Shown here piece by piece: positions 23,004 to 34,279 of a stretch of DNA of 64,000 nt; positions within the stretch are counted from its first letter, which is position 1, and every line of letters starts with the position of its first letter. The position numbers and the translations under genes were made by a program. Below the pieces are notes generated by a model. It was not told the origin of the DNA. It saw only the letters and a program-made list of their open reading frames with translations, and ran no database searches. The DNA is taken from positions 83,659,798 through 83,723,797 of the forward strand of contig JALMGJ010000004.1 in assembly GCA_023362775.1 (NCBI GenBank), written 5' to 3'. Source of the stretch: Charina bottae (taxonomy: Eukaryota; Chordata; Lepidosauria; Squamata; Charinaidae).

Positions 23004-23155
23004 TTATATGTGGAGTCCATGGTGCTCTCTGAGCCTTGTTGTTTTCTTGCAGACGTTTCATTGCCAGGCTAGGCAACATCTTCAGTGTGAAAAGGGAGTG
23101 GGACTTGCTCTCTGTTTATATACCCTGGGGGTGTTGTACTCTCCTTGGTAGTACC
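23004..23155 (-). mobile_element. Penelope-like element terminal fragment
   Basis: Read on the minus strand: CTGAAGATGTTGCC, then TAGCCTGGCAATGAAACGT, then TGCAAGAAAACAACAAGGCT. This wording is common at termini of squamate Penelope-like retroelements. No coding part is present. Confidence 0.6.
23053..23085 (-). ncRNA. Hammerhead-ribozyme-like core in the Penelope fragment
   Basis: On the minus strand the core CTGAAGA is followed by one extra base, a GTTGCC/GGCAAT stem (one G-T wobble) closed by TAGCCT, and GAAAC. CUGANGA...GAAA is the hammerhead core layout; the extra base after CUGAAGA departs from the canonical core. I could not place stem III and the cleavage site convincingly, so activity is unknown. 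Confidence 0.45.
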
Positions 23156-23529
23156 TATATTTATATTTATATGTTTCACTTTTGTATCTTGGATATTTTT
23201 TCAGAATAAAACATCTCCACAACCCTTATAGGGATATATAGAAATCCAGTTGTCTAGTGTCCAGTACTTTTGGGGGATCTTTTGAGTCCGAGTCAATCAA
23301 ATTGGGTACGGTTTAAAAAGAACCCATGACATTTGGTCTGTGTAGTAATAATTTGGGACATGATTACAATAAGACAGCAATTTCTTAAACTTAAGTTGCT
23401 AGTGTTTAGCAATTGGTAACAAGAGTTTTCAGTAGCTGCCTACTCTGGCTTCTGCCAACATCTTTGTCTGCATTTTATTTTATTTATTTTATTTTATTTT
23501 AAATTCCACACTAGTTTTTTATTATTATT

Positions 23530-23994
23530 TCTGTTTAATTTCAGCATATATTGAAGGCTCAGCTTTTCCTCGCATGTGTAGACATGATATCAATTTCACC
23601 AAAGTCAATAATTTGTAAACATCTTTAGAGAATTATTGATACCATGGGAACTAATCAGCTGGACATATATTTGCTTTTTAATTAGCTGAATCTATAACTC
23701 ATAGCATCACTTTTCCTTCTTTTTCTTTTACTTGAAACATGACAAAAAGAAGTTATTTCAAGCTGGACAAATGATAGGAATGAGCAGATTTTTTAAAATA
23801 ATCTATTCCCATTTTCATTTGAGAACCATATTTATCTTCCAATTTTTTTATTTCATGTAAATATTGAGATAAGGAATTAACAAATATTCTTTTAAAATAC
23901 CACATTTAAGAGTATTTAACTTTGAAATTAATGTGAAAACAGGGGCATGGGTTATGGATGTTTCTTTCCCAGATTATTGCATTGTTGGGGTATT
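23530..23994. other. Unique AT-rich DNA
   Basis: Preceded by a short TTTTA-rich tract at 23473-23501; nothing else recognised. Confidence 0.45.
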
Positions 23995-23995
23995 T

Positions 23996-24175
23996 ATTTA
24001 TTAGTTTTATATCCCAACTTTCATTCAGGAGTTTAATATGGCAGTCATAGTGGTCTTTCCTCCTCCCACAAAAACAGCCCTGTCAGGTATGTAAGAGTGG
24101 TAAGTGGGGTGTGTGATTGGCCCAAAGTCATCCAGTGGGCTTCCATGGCTAAGGGCAAACTAGTACTGCTCCTAA
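23996..24175 (-). mobile_element. Diverged tRNA-derived SINE
   Basis: TTTATTTATTAGTTTTATAT, CAAAAACAGCCCTGTCAGGT and GATTGGCCCAAAGTCATCCA follow the order of family-4 SINEs (compare 1861-2117), but with more divergence and no clear head. Confidence 0.6.
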
Positions 24176-24199
24176 TTCAATTTGCCAGGAGTCCCTTGC

Positions 24200-25044
24200 T
24201 TCACATGTTCTTTGGAATTTACTCTGAGCACAGTAAGAGGGATAATCATCACTCCTGACATGATTAAGGATTCTCTTGCCCCTTATTACCTGACTTCAAA
24301 ATAGAGAGTGATATCCTTAAATGTAGCCTGAGTTTTATCTAACAGACTGGATGAGAAGGACAAATTTGAAATTAAAACCATGTAAAATAGAAGTGGAAAT
24401 GATCATTAAAATTCAAATTTGGGATCTAGGAGCAGCCTGTTCTGGAAAGGGTTAAACTACACAAAAGAGCATGTATGCTTTTTTTCCCCTGATGTCTGTG
24501 GTCCTCCAGGTAGCAATAGTGAAATAACTAGTCAGTTCTGGCCTTACATGCCCACCATGGCTAGACTACTACAAAGCACTTCTTGGAATTATACTTGAAC
24601 AGCATAAATAAACTTCAGTTGTTCATGCAACATCTAGGCTATTAATCACTGGATGATGTCAGCCAATATCACATGTGTGTTCAAAAATTATCATTTATTA
24701 TTCAACTGCTTTCTAGGCACAATGATTACCCGACAGGGTGCTTTTTGGGTGTGAAGTTTAAATGATAGCTTTATGGAGAATATAGATAGATCTGTTTGGC
24801 AATGGAAAAGTTTATTGGACTTTGTTGTGGTTGACTTTATGTTGTGTGGACTGGAGGTGCTGTGTAAACCCAGGCACAACTGGAGAAGGATCTCTGGACT
24901 CAGAAGGAATAGGAGGATCAGAAAGAAAGATCTGCAGATTGGACTGGCTGGTGGAAAATGCTGGACACTGCAGTATTTGGAAAGGACCAATAATATTGGA
25001 GTCAGCAAGAAAAGCCTGGTCAAGGTGCTGGAATTTGAAGGAGC
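24200..25044. other. Unique DNA
   Basis: Three overlapping 80-110-codon open frames lie at 24691-25070 on both strands. None shows a motif, and they are mutually exclusive shadows. No repeat recognised. Confidence 0.4.
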
Positions 25045-25385
25045 TTAGACAAGAGTTAATGAGTGGTTAATACGCTAGGCTTGTTGATCAGAAGATCAGC
25101 GGTTGAAGACCCGAGCGCCGCATGACGGAGTGAGCTCTCGCACTCGCCCCATCTCTTGCCAACCTAGCAATTTGAAAGCATGCAAATGCAAGTAGATAAA
25201 TAGGTACCTCTTTGGTGGGATGGTAACAGTGTTCCGCCTGCATCATGCTGGCCACATGACTGCGGAAGCATCTTTGGACAGCGCTGGCTCTTCAGCTAAG
25301 AAATGGAGATGAGCACCGCCCCCTAGAGTCAGACACGACTGTGCAGGGGAAAACCTTTACCTTTACCTTTTTTAGACAAGGGTTA
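25045..25385 (+). mobile_element. tRNA-derived squamate SINE (family 2) with TSD
   Basis: TTAGACAAGAGTTA (25045-25058) and TTAGACAAGGGTTA (25372-25385) are 14-bp TSDs with one mismatch around the SINE body 25059-25371. The body carries CCAACCTAGCAATT, GCATGCAAATGCAAGTAGAT, the AGTCAGACACGACTG element and a (CCTTTA)n tail. The tRNA-like head is somewhat decayed. Confidence 0.88.
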
Positions 25386-25682
25386 GTTTTATTTATTATT
25401 TCCCCCTTTCTGTCTTTCTCTTTAGGCTAAAAACAAGCCCAGAAGTGAAAGTGATGTTAAACTGCCTAACAGAGTGAGCATATCAAAGTAGAGATAAGAA
25501 ATAGCTCTATGAATCAAGGATGGAGCAATGAGACAGCAAATAAACTGAAAAAGCTCCATATAGAATTGTATGTATATAAATGTATAGCCTGTTAAGCTAA
25601 GGTATACAGTATATTGAACGTAACCAGAAATTATTTGAAAAACACTGTAACAATAAATATCACTTTAATTTAGATAAATTAT

Positions 25683-25715
25683 CTCTGTGTGTGTGTGTGT
25701 GTTTGTGTGTGTGTA
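25683..25715. repeat. (GT)n microsatellite
   Basis: Short, one interruption. Confidence 0.9.
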
Positions 25716-25744
25716 AGTGTAAAGTTCCTGTCCCTTTTTCCACC

Positions 25745-25935
25745 CTCCAACACAGCCTTATAATGGGCCATTATCATATCTTCCCTTGGTTTTCTCTTTT
25801 GTAACCTAAACATACCCTGTTCCTTTCATTGTTCCTTATAGGACTTGGTTGACAAATACCTTATTCTCCTTATCACCTCCTCTGAACTTGCTAGAGTTTC
25901 TTCATGTCTGGACACAGTATTCATTTTATTGATTG
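25745..25935 (-). mobile_element. CR1 LINE fragment
   Basis: CCTAAACATACCCTGTTCCT, CCTTATAGGACTTGGTTGAC and CCTCCTCTGAACTTGCTAGA are the antisense wording of the CR1 C-terminal coding region, also seen near 10490-10600. Confidence 0.65.
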
Positions 25936-26079
25936 CATCCTATCCAATTCACCAGTCTCTAGCAGCTCGTACTAAACCCATTGTCAACAATCAAGTAAAA
26001 TAGCAAAAATATTAAGCCAAAAAACTTGAATTAATAATTAGAAATATACAAATAAAATTAGCATTACAGTTGAATAAGA

Positions 26080-27020
26080 TTATGTTTAAAAATAAAACCA
26101 GCCTAGCAAAAGAGCACTTTAAGCCTCAAATGTGTGATGGAAAGGCGTTTAGCAATTGCCTGAAAGCAAAAGTATGAGGAGCATCTGGACTTTGGAGGGA
26201 CAAAATGTTCCAAAGAGAGAGGACAGTCACAAACTCCCTGGTTCCCTCTAATATCTTCGGGAAAAGGACTCAAAGCTTCCTTTCCCAGTTTGATTGTATG
26301 GGATGGGTAGATTCTGTTCGCAGAAGCCGACTAGATTCAAGCCATGTAGGAATTTCAAAACCAGAAATTTGAATTTTACTCAGAAATATATTGGTATCCA
26401 ATGTAGTGCCAGATGTGTTACAGATATAGTACCAGATATGTTACAGATGTGTTACAGATGTAACACAGCTGAAATTATTCTCATCCAGTAGCAAGTGGTC
26501 TCTTTCATTCTACACAAATTGTTGTTTCTGTGTAGTCTTCAGAAGCAACCCCAAGTAATTAGGGCTTGAATGACTGTCCCAAGATCTCCACCCTCTAAAA
26601 AGGATGGGCACTGACACAAGGTCCCATATCTACAGACACCTGGTGATCAAGCTGAATATGTGAATCCCAGACCTGCTTCTTTGGAGGAGTGTACCCCATC
26701 CAGATCCAATACAGTTGCTGACACTGACACAAGGTCCCATATCTACTGACATCTGGTGATCAAGCCTAATATGTGAATCATGGACCTGCTTCTTTGGAGG
26801 AGTGTGACCCACCCAGAGCCAATAGAGATGACAACAATGACACATGGTTTTAAACAAAAAAATAACCATCTTGCTGAGATTCAATTTCATCTTGGTTTGC
26901 CCTATCCAGTTCCTTATCACGTCCAAATTCTGGGTGACAATAGCCACTGACTTTCTTGTCTGACCCTGAAAGGAGAAGTATAGCTGGTTACCATCTACAT
27001 ACTGACAACAGCTCACTGTG
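26080..27020 (-). pseudogene. Diverged L2 LINE fragment with internal duplication
   Basis: The antisense frame 26630-27016 begins CCQYVDGNQLYFSFQGQTRK and continues IRNWIGQTKMKLNLSKM. This corresponds to the motif-C region of L2 reverse transcriptase (QYADDTQLY in active copies) and the following helix; here DD has become DG. Sequence between 26080 and 26600 carries diverged 3' coding text. A 113-bp tandem duplication at 26609-26834 lies inside. Confidence 0.65.
26609..26834. repeat. Two-copy tandem duplication, period 113 bp
   Basis: CTGACACAAGGTCCCATATC begins at 26611 and again at 26724. The units share TTTGGAGGAGTGT but differ at scattered sites, so the duplication is not recent. Confidence 0.9.
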
Positions 27021-27029
27021 AGTTTATGG

Positions 27030-27575
27030 TAATGTTGCTAGCTTTAGAATTGATTAGGGATGTCCAAAATGGGAGCAGTAATACCATTTGATTCTTTGTC
27101 AGGGTTGACATTCTGGACAAGTGGGATGTAAGAATGATCTGGTGAATGAATTTTAGATTTTGAACACAGAATTGTGAATACTGGGTGTTTTTTTAATGTA
27201 CTATTAAATTCAAGACCATATGGGCATTTTGGAGGATAAAAAGCAGTGAAATAAGGTTTGCATCATGCTGATGTAGATATTATTTTGCTTTTATCTCCTT
27301 TGCAGATCAGATTGAGGTTTCAGAAGATGAAAGATAAATGCAGACATAATGGGAATTGGGACATTTTGGGAGGAGTGTATGTTCTTTCTGCCTTGATTTG
27401 TCTGATTTTCAGGTTTTGACTGCCAGGGCCAAGTGAAACAGGTTATTCTTTTCTGAGTTATGTTAGATCATTTGTGCATTAAGAAGAAATCTTTCCAAAG
27501 CTGTAAGGCATGCAACTATCATCCATAATATATGTGGGGTTGAAGAAACACTTGATCATGTATTTTGGGACACTG
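27030..27575. other. Unique DNA
   Basis: It includes a pyrimidine tract ending TTTGCAG at about 27305 that could pass for a splice acceptor, but no adjoining coding frame supports an exon. Confidence 0.4.
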
Positions 27576-27628
27576 TCTTATGAGTTGGAGGATAGTGTGC
27601 TTCATCGGATGATCAAACGACAGAGAGC

Positions 27629-27682
27629 TGCCGAGCTGCCGAGCTGCTGAGCTACTGAGCTGCTGAGCTACTGAGCTGCTGC
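27629..27682. repeat. GAGCTGCT/GAGCTACT short tandem repeat in L2 5' region
   Basis: About six to seven units of GAGCTGC(C/T) or GAGCTACT occur near the start of the L2. Confidence 0.85.
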
Positions 27683-28556
27683 TGCCAAGTCGTGGGAGAG
27701 CTGAGTTTGGAGTGGCTGGGGTGGCGTGGGCTGCTGCGGGAGCCCCCCAGATGAAGTTGGAGCTTCGGACAGAAGAACTAGGGTCACCGGAGTCGGCGTG
27801 CCCCCCCCCCAATGCCGAACAAACTGGGTGTGATTGGAGCGGAGCTCCAGCTGGGATTGCCAGTTACTGCAGCTACTGCCGTTACCACTGTTGGGAGATT
27901 GCTACTCGGCCTTTCATGTGGAGTGGAGGAGTGGAGTCATTCTGGCGGTGGTGCCGAGGCTTTTTCAGCGACGCAGGGACTCTGGCAGACTAAAGGACGC
28001 CGGGAGAAGACGCCTGTAACTGGACTGGTCTCACTACCCCAGCATTTCGGCATGAGACTTTGGAAGTGGGGCAGGCCCTGGTTAATTGGACTGACCCAGT
28101 GCCTGATAGGCTTTAGAGAACTGGCCTGCCGGCACGATAACATTAAGACATTTCTGGGCAACGGATTGGAATATAATACCTATTCCCAACGTTGCATGGG
28201 CTACAGACCACCAGGGCAGAGGCTATCGAAGAAGTGAGCCATCCCCCTTCTGACAGCCCTAATATATTATAAGCCATTGGTATCCCTCTGGAGTGACTGG
28301 TATTCCCTCTCAGGTGTGAGAGACGTGAGAGGGGGTATGAGCTTGTGTGAAGAGAGTTAGAACACTCATGCCGAGTGAGAGTCAGGGGGTGAGGAGTAGT
28401 GTATGGAGCACAGTGAGAGAAGTCTGGGGGGTGCAGGGAATGAATGAGTGAGTGAATGTGAGAGTGGTGATTAGGCCCCTCTAGTGTCGAGAGCCTGAGC
28501 TGGTACACTGGGGGGCTCCTCATCACTTATATTGTTTGGGTACGAATGAGTGGTGA

Positions 28557-31500
28557 ATGATGGAGGGATACCCATTGTCAGCTGGAGTATTTGGGAGTCC
28601 AGGAGTGGAGGCTAATGGACTTAGAGACACTGGGGGCTGCAGGGCGGGACAGGCCATTGAAGTGGTGATGGGCAGGGGATATTATGACGGGAGCTGGAGG
28701 GCAGGCCATCGTAGGGGAAGACGGCCCCGGTGCTTAATACCGGTGGCATGTTCCGGCCCTCCACGCTCATACCTAGACCCTGGTCAGAAGACGCGTGGTT
28801 GTCCCGATTTCTGGCTGTTGCTATGCAATGCCAGGACAATAAATAACAAGCCCCCCCTCATTCATGATCTGATTCTAGAGGAGGGTGGAGACCTGGCATG
28901 CATTACCAAAACCTGGCTGAGCCCAGAGGGAGGTGTTCCTCTCTCTGAAATATGCCCAGCCGGGTTTCGGGTTTGGCACCAGCCAAGACCGCGGGGCAGG
29001 GGAGGAGGAGTGGCTGTTGTCATCAGGGAATCTCTAGTGGCCGTCAGGGGCCCTGCTCCACAAGTTACCGGGTGTGAGACCTTGTTATTCAAGTTGGGTT
29101 CTCGTGAACAGTTGGGAGTGTTGCTACTGTACCAGCCTCCCTGCTGCATGGCAACCTCCCTGCCTGAGCTGCTGGAGGCCATTTCGGGGGGGGCGGGCGG
29201 TGGAGTTCCCCAGGCTTTTGGTCCGGGGGGACTTCAATCTGCCCTCCTTGGTACAGGCCTCAGAAGCGGCTCGGGAGTTCATGGCCACCATGGCGACCAT
29301 GGGCCTGTCTCATATTATCCAGGACCCAACTCGAGACAGTGGCCTCACCCCAGATTTAATTTTCTTGTTGGAGCAGTGGCAAAGTGATCTGAGGAGAGAG
29401 TTACATCTTTCCCCATTGTCATGGTTAGATCACGCCCTGGTGACCATGAGATTTTCCTATGCCACTCCCCTCTGCATGGAGGTGGGACCTATTCGATTGG
29501 TCCTCCCCCAGCGACGGATGGACATGTTAGGGTTCCAGAGGGAGCTGGGGGTTATACCCGAAGATCTGCTGCATGGTCCAGTGGAGGCCCTGGCGGCTGC
29601 CTGGAATAGAGAGGCGGCAGGGGCCTTGGACAGGATCGCGCCTATGCGGCCTCTCTTGTCCAGTCAAGCCCGAAGCTCCCCCTGGTTTACGGAGGAGCTG
29701 AGGACTTTGAAGAGGATTAAGAGACGCCTAGAGTGGAGGAAGACAAAGACTAAATCCAACCAAACACAGGCTAAAGCCGCTATTAAGGCCTACCTTGTGG
29801 CGATAAGAGCGGCAAAACGTCAATATTTCTCAGCTCTTATTGCATCTGCGGAATGCCGCCCGGCGGCCCTGTTTAAACTTACCCAATCCCTTTTGGGGAA
29901 AAGGGAGGTAGAAATTCACCTCCAGGGCCATGCAGAAAAATTTTCTCGGCATTTAGTGGGTAAAATCGCTCGGATTCGCTCAGGGTTGGATTCCGAGTGT
30001 GAGACAGAGTCTGTTGAGATACCCAGGGAACATACTTGCTTTGTTAACTGGAAATGGTTTGAACCTGTGGGACCTGAGGAAGTGGACAGAGTTCTCCGAA
30101 CTGTTAATGCCACCACCTGTCAATTAGATCCATGTCCCTCCTGGCTGGTGAAAGCAGCCCGGGAGGTGACTCGCAGTTGGGTCCAGATGGTGGTTAATAC
30201 ATCGTTAAGGGAGGGGGTGTTTCCGGCAGCTTTTAAAGAAGCGCTGGTACGCCCTCTCCTCAAGAAACCATCGCTGGACCCTACTGTACTGGATAATTTT
30301 CATCCAGTCTCCCACCTTCCCTTTTTGGGGAAGGTGGTTGAGAAGGTGGTGGTGTTGCAGCTTCAGAGGATTTTGGAGGAAATGGATTATCTGGACCCCT
30401 TTCAGTCAGGTTTCAGGCCTGGTCATGGGACTGAAACTGCATTGGCCGCACTTATAGATGATCTTTGGCAGGAGCGAGATGGAGGAATTGCATCCATTCT
30501 CACTCTTCTTGACCTCTCAGCGGCTTTCGATACCGTCAACCATGGTATCCTTCTGGAGTGGCTCAGGGAGTTGGGGGTGGGCGCCGTTGTATTGCGCTGG
30601 TTCGCCTCCTTCCTCCAGGTCCGGTCCCAGTCGGTGTTGATTGGGAGCGAGAGATCCAGCCCGCAGGCCCTCTTTTGTAGGGTCCCGCAGGGCTCGGTAC
30701 TCTCTCCGCTCCTTTTTAACATCTACATGAAACCGCTGGGTGAGATCATCCGTCTCCATGGGGTGAGATATCATCAGTACGCTGCTGATACTCAGTTATA
30801 CATCTCCATCCCAGGGGAAGTAAGTGATGCAGTTTCTACCCTGTCCAAGTGCCTGGGGGCTGTAGGGGCCTGGATGGGGAAAAACAGGCTTCGACTGAAC
30901 CCTAGTAAGATGGAGTTGCTGTGGATTAACAGCTCCTCAATATCTAGGAAGTTGTCATCTTTAGTTCTGGATGGGGTAGCACTGCCCCAGACAGACCTGG
31001 TACGTAACTTGGGGTCCTCCTGGACTCACGACTCCTGCTCGAAGAGCAGGTGGCAGTCGTGGCCAGGAGGGCCTTTGCACAATTTCGTGTTGTGTGCCAG
31101 TTGCGACCTTTCCTGGAGCGAGAGGCCCTTCGAACAGTCACTCATGCCCTGGTTATCTCACATATAGACTACTGTAATGCGCTCTACATGGGGCTACCCT
31201 TGAAGAGTATCCGGAAGCTCCAACTGATCCAGAATGTGGCTGCACGAACCATCTTAGAAGTCCCATATCGGACTAATGTGACACCATTATTACACGAGCT
31301 GCACTGGGTTCCAGTTTGCTTCCGGGTGTAATTCAAGGTGTTGGTTATGACCTTTAAAGCCCTTCATGGCATGGGACCAGGTTACCTAAGGGACAATCTT
31401 ATCCCCATCACATCGGCCCGTCCCATCCGGTCATGCAGGGAGGGCATGCTACGGACCCCATCAGTTAAAGAATTCCATCTCACAGGGTCATGGAAGCGTG

Positions 31501-31630
31501 CCTTCTCTGCAGCAGCGCCTGCCCTGTGGAATATCCTTCCCCAAAGTTAAGACAGTCCACCTCGCTCCTGGGCTTCAGGAAACAACTTAAAACTTGGCTT
31601 TGCCAACAGGCCTGGGGCAGAAAGAAGATC
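28557..31630 (+). pseudogene. L2 LINE polyprotein: APE endonuclease and reverse transcriptase, inactivated
   Basis: The polyprotein would nick target DNA and prime reverse transcription. The first frame (28557-29190) holds the endonuclease start: LLLCNARTINNK, then CITKTWL, where family members carry Glu and this copy has Lys (28908-28910). A one-base slip in the G8 run at 29186-29193 moves the reading into a second frame with GDFNLPS and SWLDHALV, where Leu replaces the Ser of the SDH motif (29425-29427). The RT follows: SGFRPGHGTETAL, LDLSAAFDTVNH (motif A), RVPQGSVLSPLLFNIYM (motif B) and HQYAADTQLY (motif C, 30778-30789), where the first catalytic Asp of YADD is Ala. A second shift near 31008 and an in-frame TAA at 31329-31331 precede the conserved tail GYLRDNL...APALWNILP. 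Later slips occur after 31548. Confidence 0.9.
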
Positions 31631-31864
31631 AGAAACTCCTGGGGATGGCTAATATAGTAGGATAGTCCTAGAATAGCCCTTCCAAGGCTGAAAGAACACA
31701 TCGCCTTCTTAATTTTATTATATTTATGGTATTCTAAATGGTTATTTTAATGTTTTAATGTTTAATGTTCGAGATTTTGATGATTTGTAAACCGCCCAGA
31801 GTCCTTTGAGGGAGTTGGGCAGTGAGAAATCGAATAAATAAATAAATAAATAAATATTGATAAA

Positions 31865-32440
31865 GACCTGCTGTTGCAAGGACTCTCTGACTTTGTTGTT
31901 CAAGTTCCTTCTTTAGAAATAATGCATAGTGACAGAGCAATTAGAAAGAGTCCTTTACAGCTCTTTTGGATATTTTTGCAGGACTTGTGATTTATTGTGT
32001 AACTGAACTTACAAGTCCTTTCAGTAGGAAGTGATAACAAAACCTATATTGCCCTTGTTTCACCGTTATCTCTGAGAAGAGAAAGAAGACCATGATATGG
32101 TCAGCTCATGTGCTCAGCAACCTAGTAAAACAAACCCATTCATCCAGAAAAACATCCCCACACATTCTGCCAAACAATCTCATAAAAGCTTAGCATATCA
32201 GTCCCACAACTCATCAAATCACTTGCAGAACTACCTTTCCTATTCATTTGCTCTGCTTAGCAGCAGTCTGTCCTCCTTCTGAAGAATGCTTGTTGATTTT
32301 AAGTGAAAACACACTTAAAACAAGCAAATAAAGGTTTAAATATTAATTTTATCTGTTTTAATTTTGTTTTTAATTATTAATGCTTTTATTTAATTTTGTT
32401 TACTGTAAATCACTGAGATACCTTTGTAATTACAGTAGTG
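31865..32440. other. Unique DNA
   Basis: Nothing recognised. Confidence 0.45.
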
Positions 32441-32441
32441 G

Positions 32442-32788
32442 TAGTTGTTATGCATGGTGGCTCAGCAGGTAAGACGCCAGGCTTGTTGAAGATCGCAAGT
32501 TCGGAGGTTCGAATCCCTAGCCCCGCGTGACGGAGTGAGCTCCCGCACTCGCCCCAGCTCTTGCCAACCTAGCAATTCTAAAGCATGCAAATGCAAGTAG
32601 ATTAATAGGTACCACTTCGGTGGGTAGGTAACAGCGTTCCGCATGCGTCATGCCGGCCACATGACTGTGGAAGCGTCTTCGGACAACGCTGGCTGTTTGG
32701 CTAACAAACGGAGATGAGCACCGGCCCGTAGAGTCGGACACGACTGCACAGATGTGTGGGGGGAACCTTTACCTTTACTAGTTGTTAT
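32442..32788 (+). mobile_element. tRNA-derived squamate SINE (family 2), full length with TSD
   Basis: TAGTTGTTAT repeats at 32442-32451 and 32779-32788. The A-box-like TGGCTCAGCAGG is at about 32458-32469, and a consensus B box GGTTCGAATCC at 32506-32516. The body and tail have the GCATGCAAATGCAAGTAGAT segment, AGTCGGACACGACTG and a terminal CCTTTACCTTTA. This is the best copy of the family in the window. Confidence 0.92.
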
Positions 32789-32789
32789 T

Positions 32790-34140
32790 AGTAGTTTTTG
32801 CAACCAGATGCTTCTTTACTCCCCCATTAATTTCAATAGCATATGCATGTTTTCTGCAAAGCTCATATTTCAATTCATCTTCAAGTCCAATCAAAGTATT
32901 CATATGGAAAGCTAGACAGTAAGGGAAAGTTATAAGCTGCAGACCAAATGGAATTTGGAATGGCAACATGCTGGAACTAGCAGCCAGTTCAGGGACTAGA
33001 GTTTACAGTAAACTAATGCGCAAGCTGAAAGATTATTCAACTGTTTATAAAAGCAAGATAGCTGTGCAGAATCCAACTGAGGAAAGCTTGCTGAGCCAGA
33101 AAAGAAATCTGTCAGAAGTTCCTGATAGCTGTCTTTTATGCTGATAAATTCTTTTCTTCAATCTTTAGCAACTGATATAGATGTATTATAGAAGTGACAT
33201 GCTGGTACTGTTAAACCTAGTGTGGGTGTAAGATTTGGTTCAGGCACTAAATAATAATTTTAGAGAATTAGTTTCATGGGGCTTACACAGTCCTAACATC
33301 TTTTCTAGCATTGCTTCTGGTTTAATTGAAGTGATTCGTCCATGGGTTTATGGGGACTTAAAAACACATATGCATTTGTTTTTAAAAAAGGTCAGGATTC
33401 AAGATACATCCAAAGTAACATTTTTATTTTGATCTGTTTGGATTCTTAGATTAGATAGATTCTTTATACTAAATAAAAGGCCAGATCATGCTATCTTTAA
33501 TAGAAATCTGTGGTGAGGGGAAACTAGTATAATGGTTAGAATTCTAATCATTTCCCTATAATATGTTTGGAATTATTACATCAGTTGAAATATGTATATT
33601 ATTCTGCAACTGCAAATTTCAAATGAGGGGATTTCCAAAGTATACATTGTATACTTATATATATATAAGTAATGTATAAGTATACATTAACTAATAAGGA
33701 TATCCATCTAGTAGAATTTAAATTATAAATTAAAACTTTTTATTATCAGTTGCAATACATTTTGCAGATCATGCTTTGAGAAGTGGAGACTATAGCTTCC
33801 TTTTGTTACTGACACAGGGGTCCATCAGCTATTGTTATGCAAAAATGAATTTGCATTGGTTTCACACAGTCATTTTATCAGTTATTGTTTGCTTCTGAAG
33901 TAATTGTTTGTCCTCCTGCCCTCTGTACTTCCTGATTTTCACTGTGGTTTTATTTTTATTTTTTTTAACATGGTGCTAAAATGTTGGAACATCCTAGAAT
34001 GATCTAGTTTCAGCAGTAGTGCAAAACACATTTTAGCTACAAATACTAGCCTTTCAAATACCAGAATAAGGAAAGTATAGTGATCTAACTATAAGACTTT
34101 ATCCCACCACACCAATCTACCACTAAAGAAAGCATATTCT
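32790..34140. other. Unique AT-rich DNA
   Basis: The only notable structure is an AT-rich dyad around 33650-33690 (GTATACTTATATATATATAA against TTATACATTACTTATA-type text). No gene or repeat recognised. Confidence 0.45.
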
Positions 34141-34146
34141 ATATTT

Positions 34147-34272
34147 TCCTCTCCTTTCCTCTCCTTTCCTTTCCTTTCCTTTCCTTTCCTTTCCTTTCCT
34201 TTCCTTTCCTTTCCTTTCCTTTCCTTTCCTTTCCTTTCCTTTCCTTTCCTTTCCTTTCCTTTCCTTTCCTTT
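34147..34272. repeat. (TTTCC)n pentanucleotide array
   Basis: About 25 units; the first two are CTCCTTTCCT variants. Pure polypyrimidine on the plus strand. Confidence 0.97.
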
Positions 34273-34279
34273 CACAAAC

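Larger units (their letters stand above)
27580..31860 (+). mobile_element. Near full-length L2-clade LINE
   Basis: It comprises a GC-rich about 1 kb 5' region (27.6-28.55 kb), one long broken coding region (28557-31630) and a 3' UTR (31640-31830) ending GTTGGGCAGTGAGAAATCGA followed by (ATAA)n. The 3' repeat tail and the RT motifs place it in the CR1/L2 superfamily; I favour L2. The 5' boundary is uncertain by about 100 bp, and no TSD is evident, as usual for L2. Confidence 0.85.

Noticed and set aside
24691..25070. Three overlapping open frames of 82-110 codons
   Set aside because: Mutually exclusive shadows without recognisable domains.
27275..27320. Possible splice acceptor (pyrimidine tract then TTTGCAG)
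   Set aside because: No open coding frame, donor site or recognisable exon follows.
32506..32516. tRNA gene suggested by a consensus B box
   Set aside because: The tRNA-like head continues into a SINE body and Bov-B-like tail with target duplications; no cloverleaf anticodon arm is kept.
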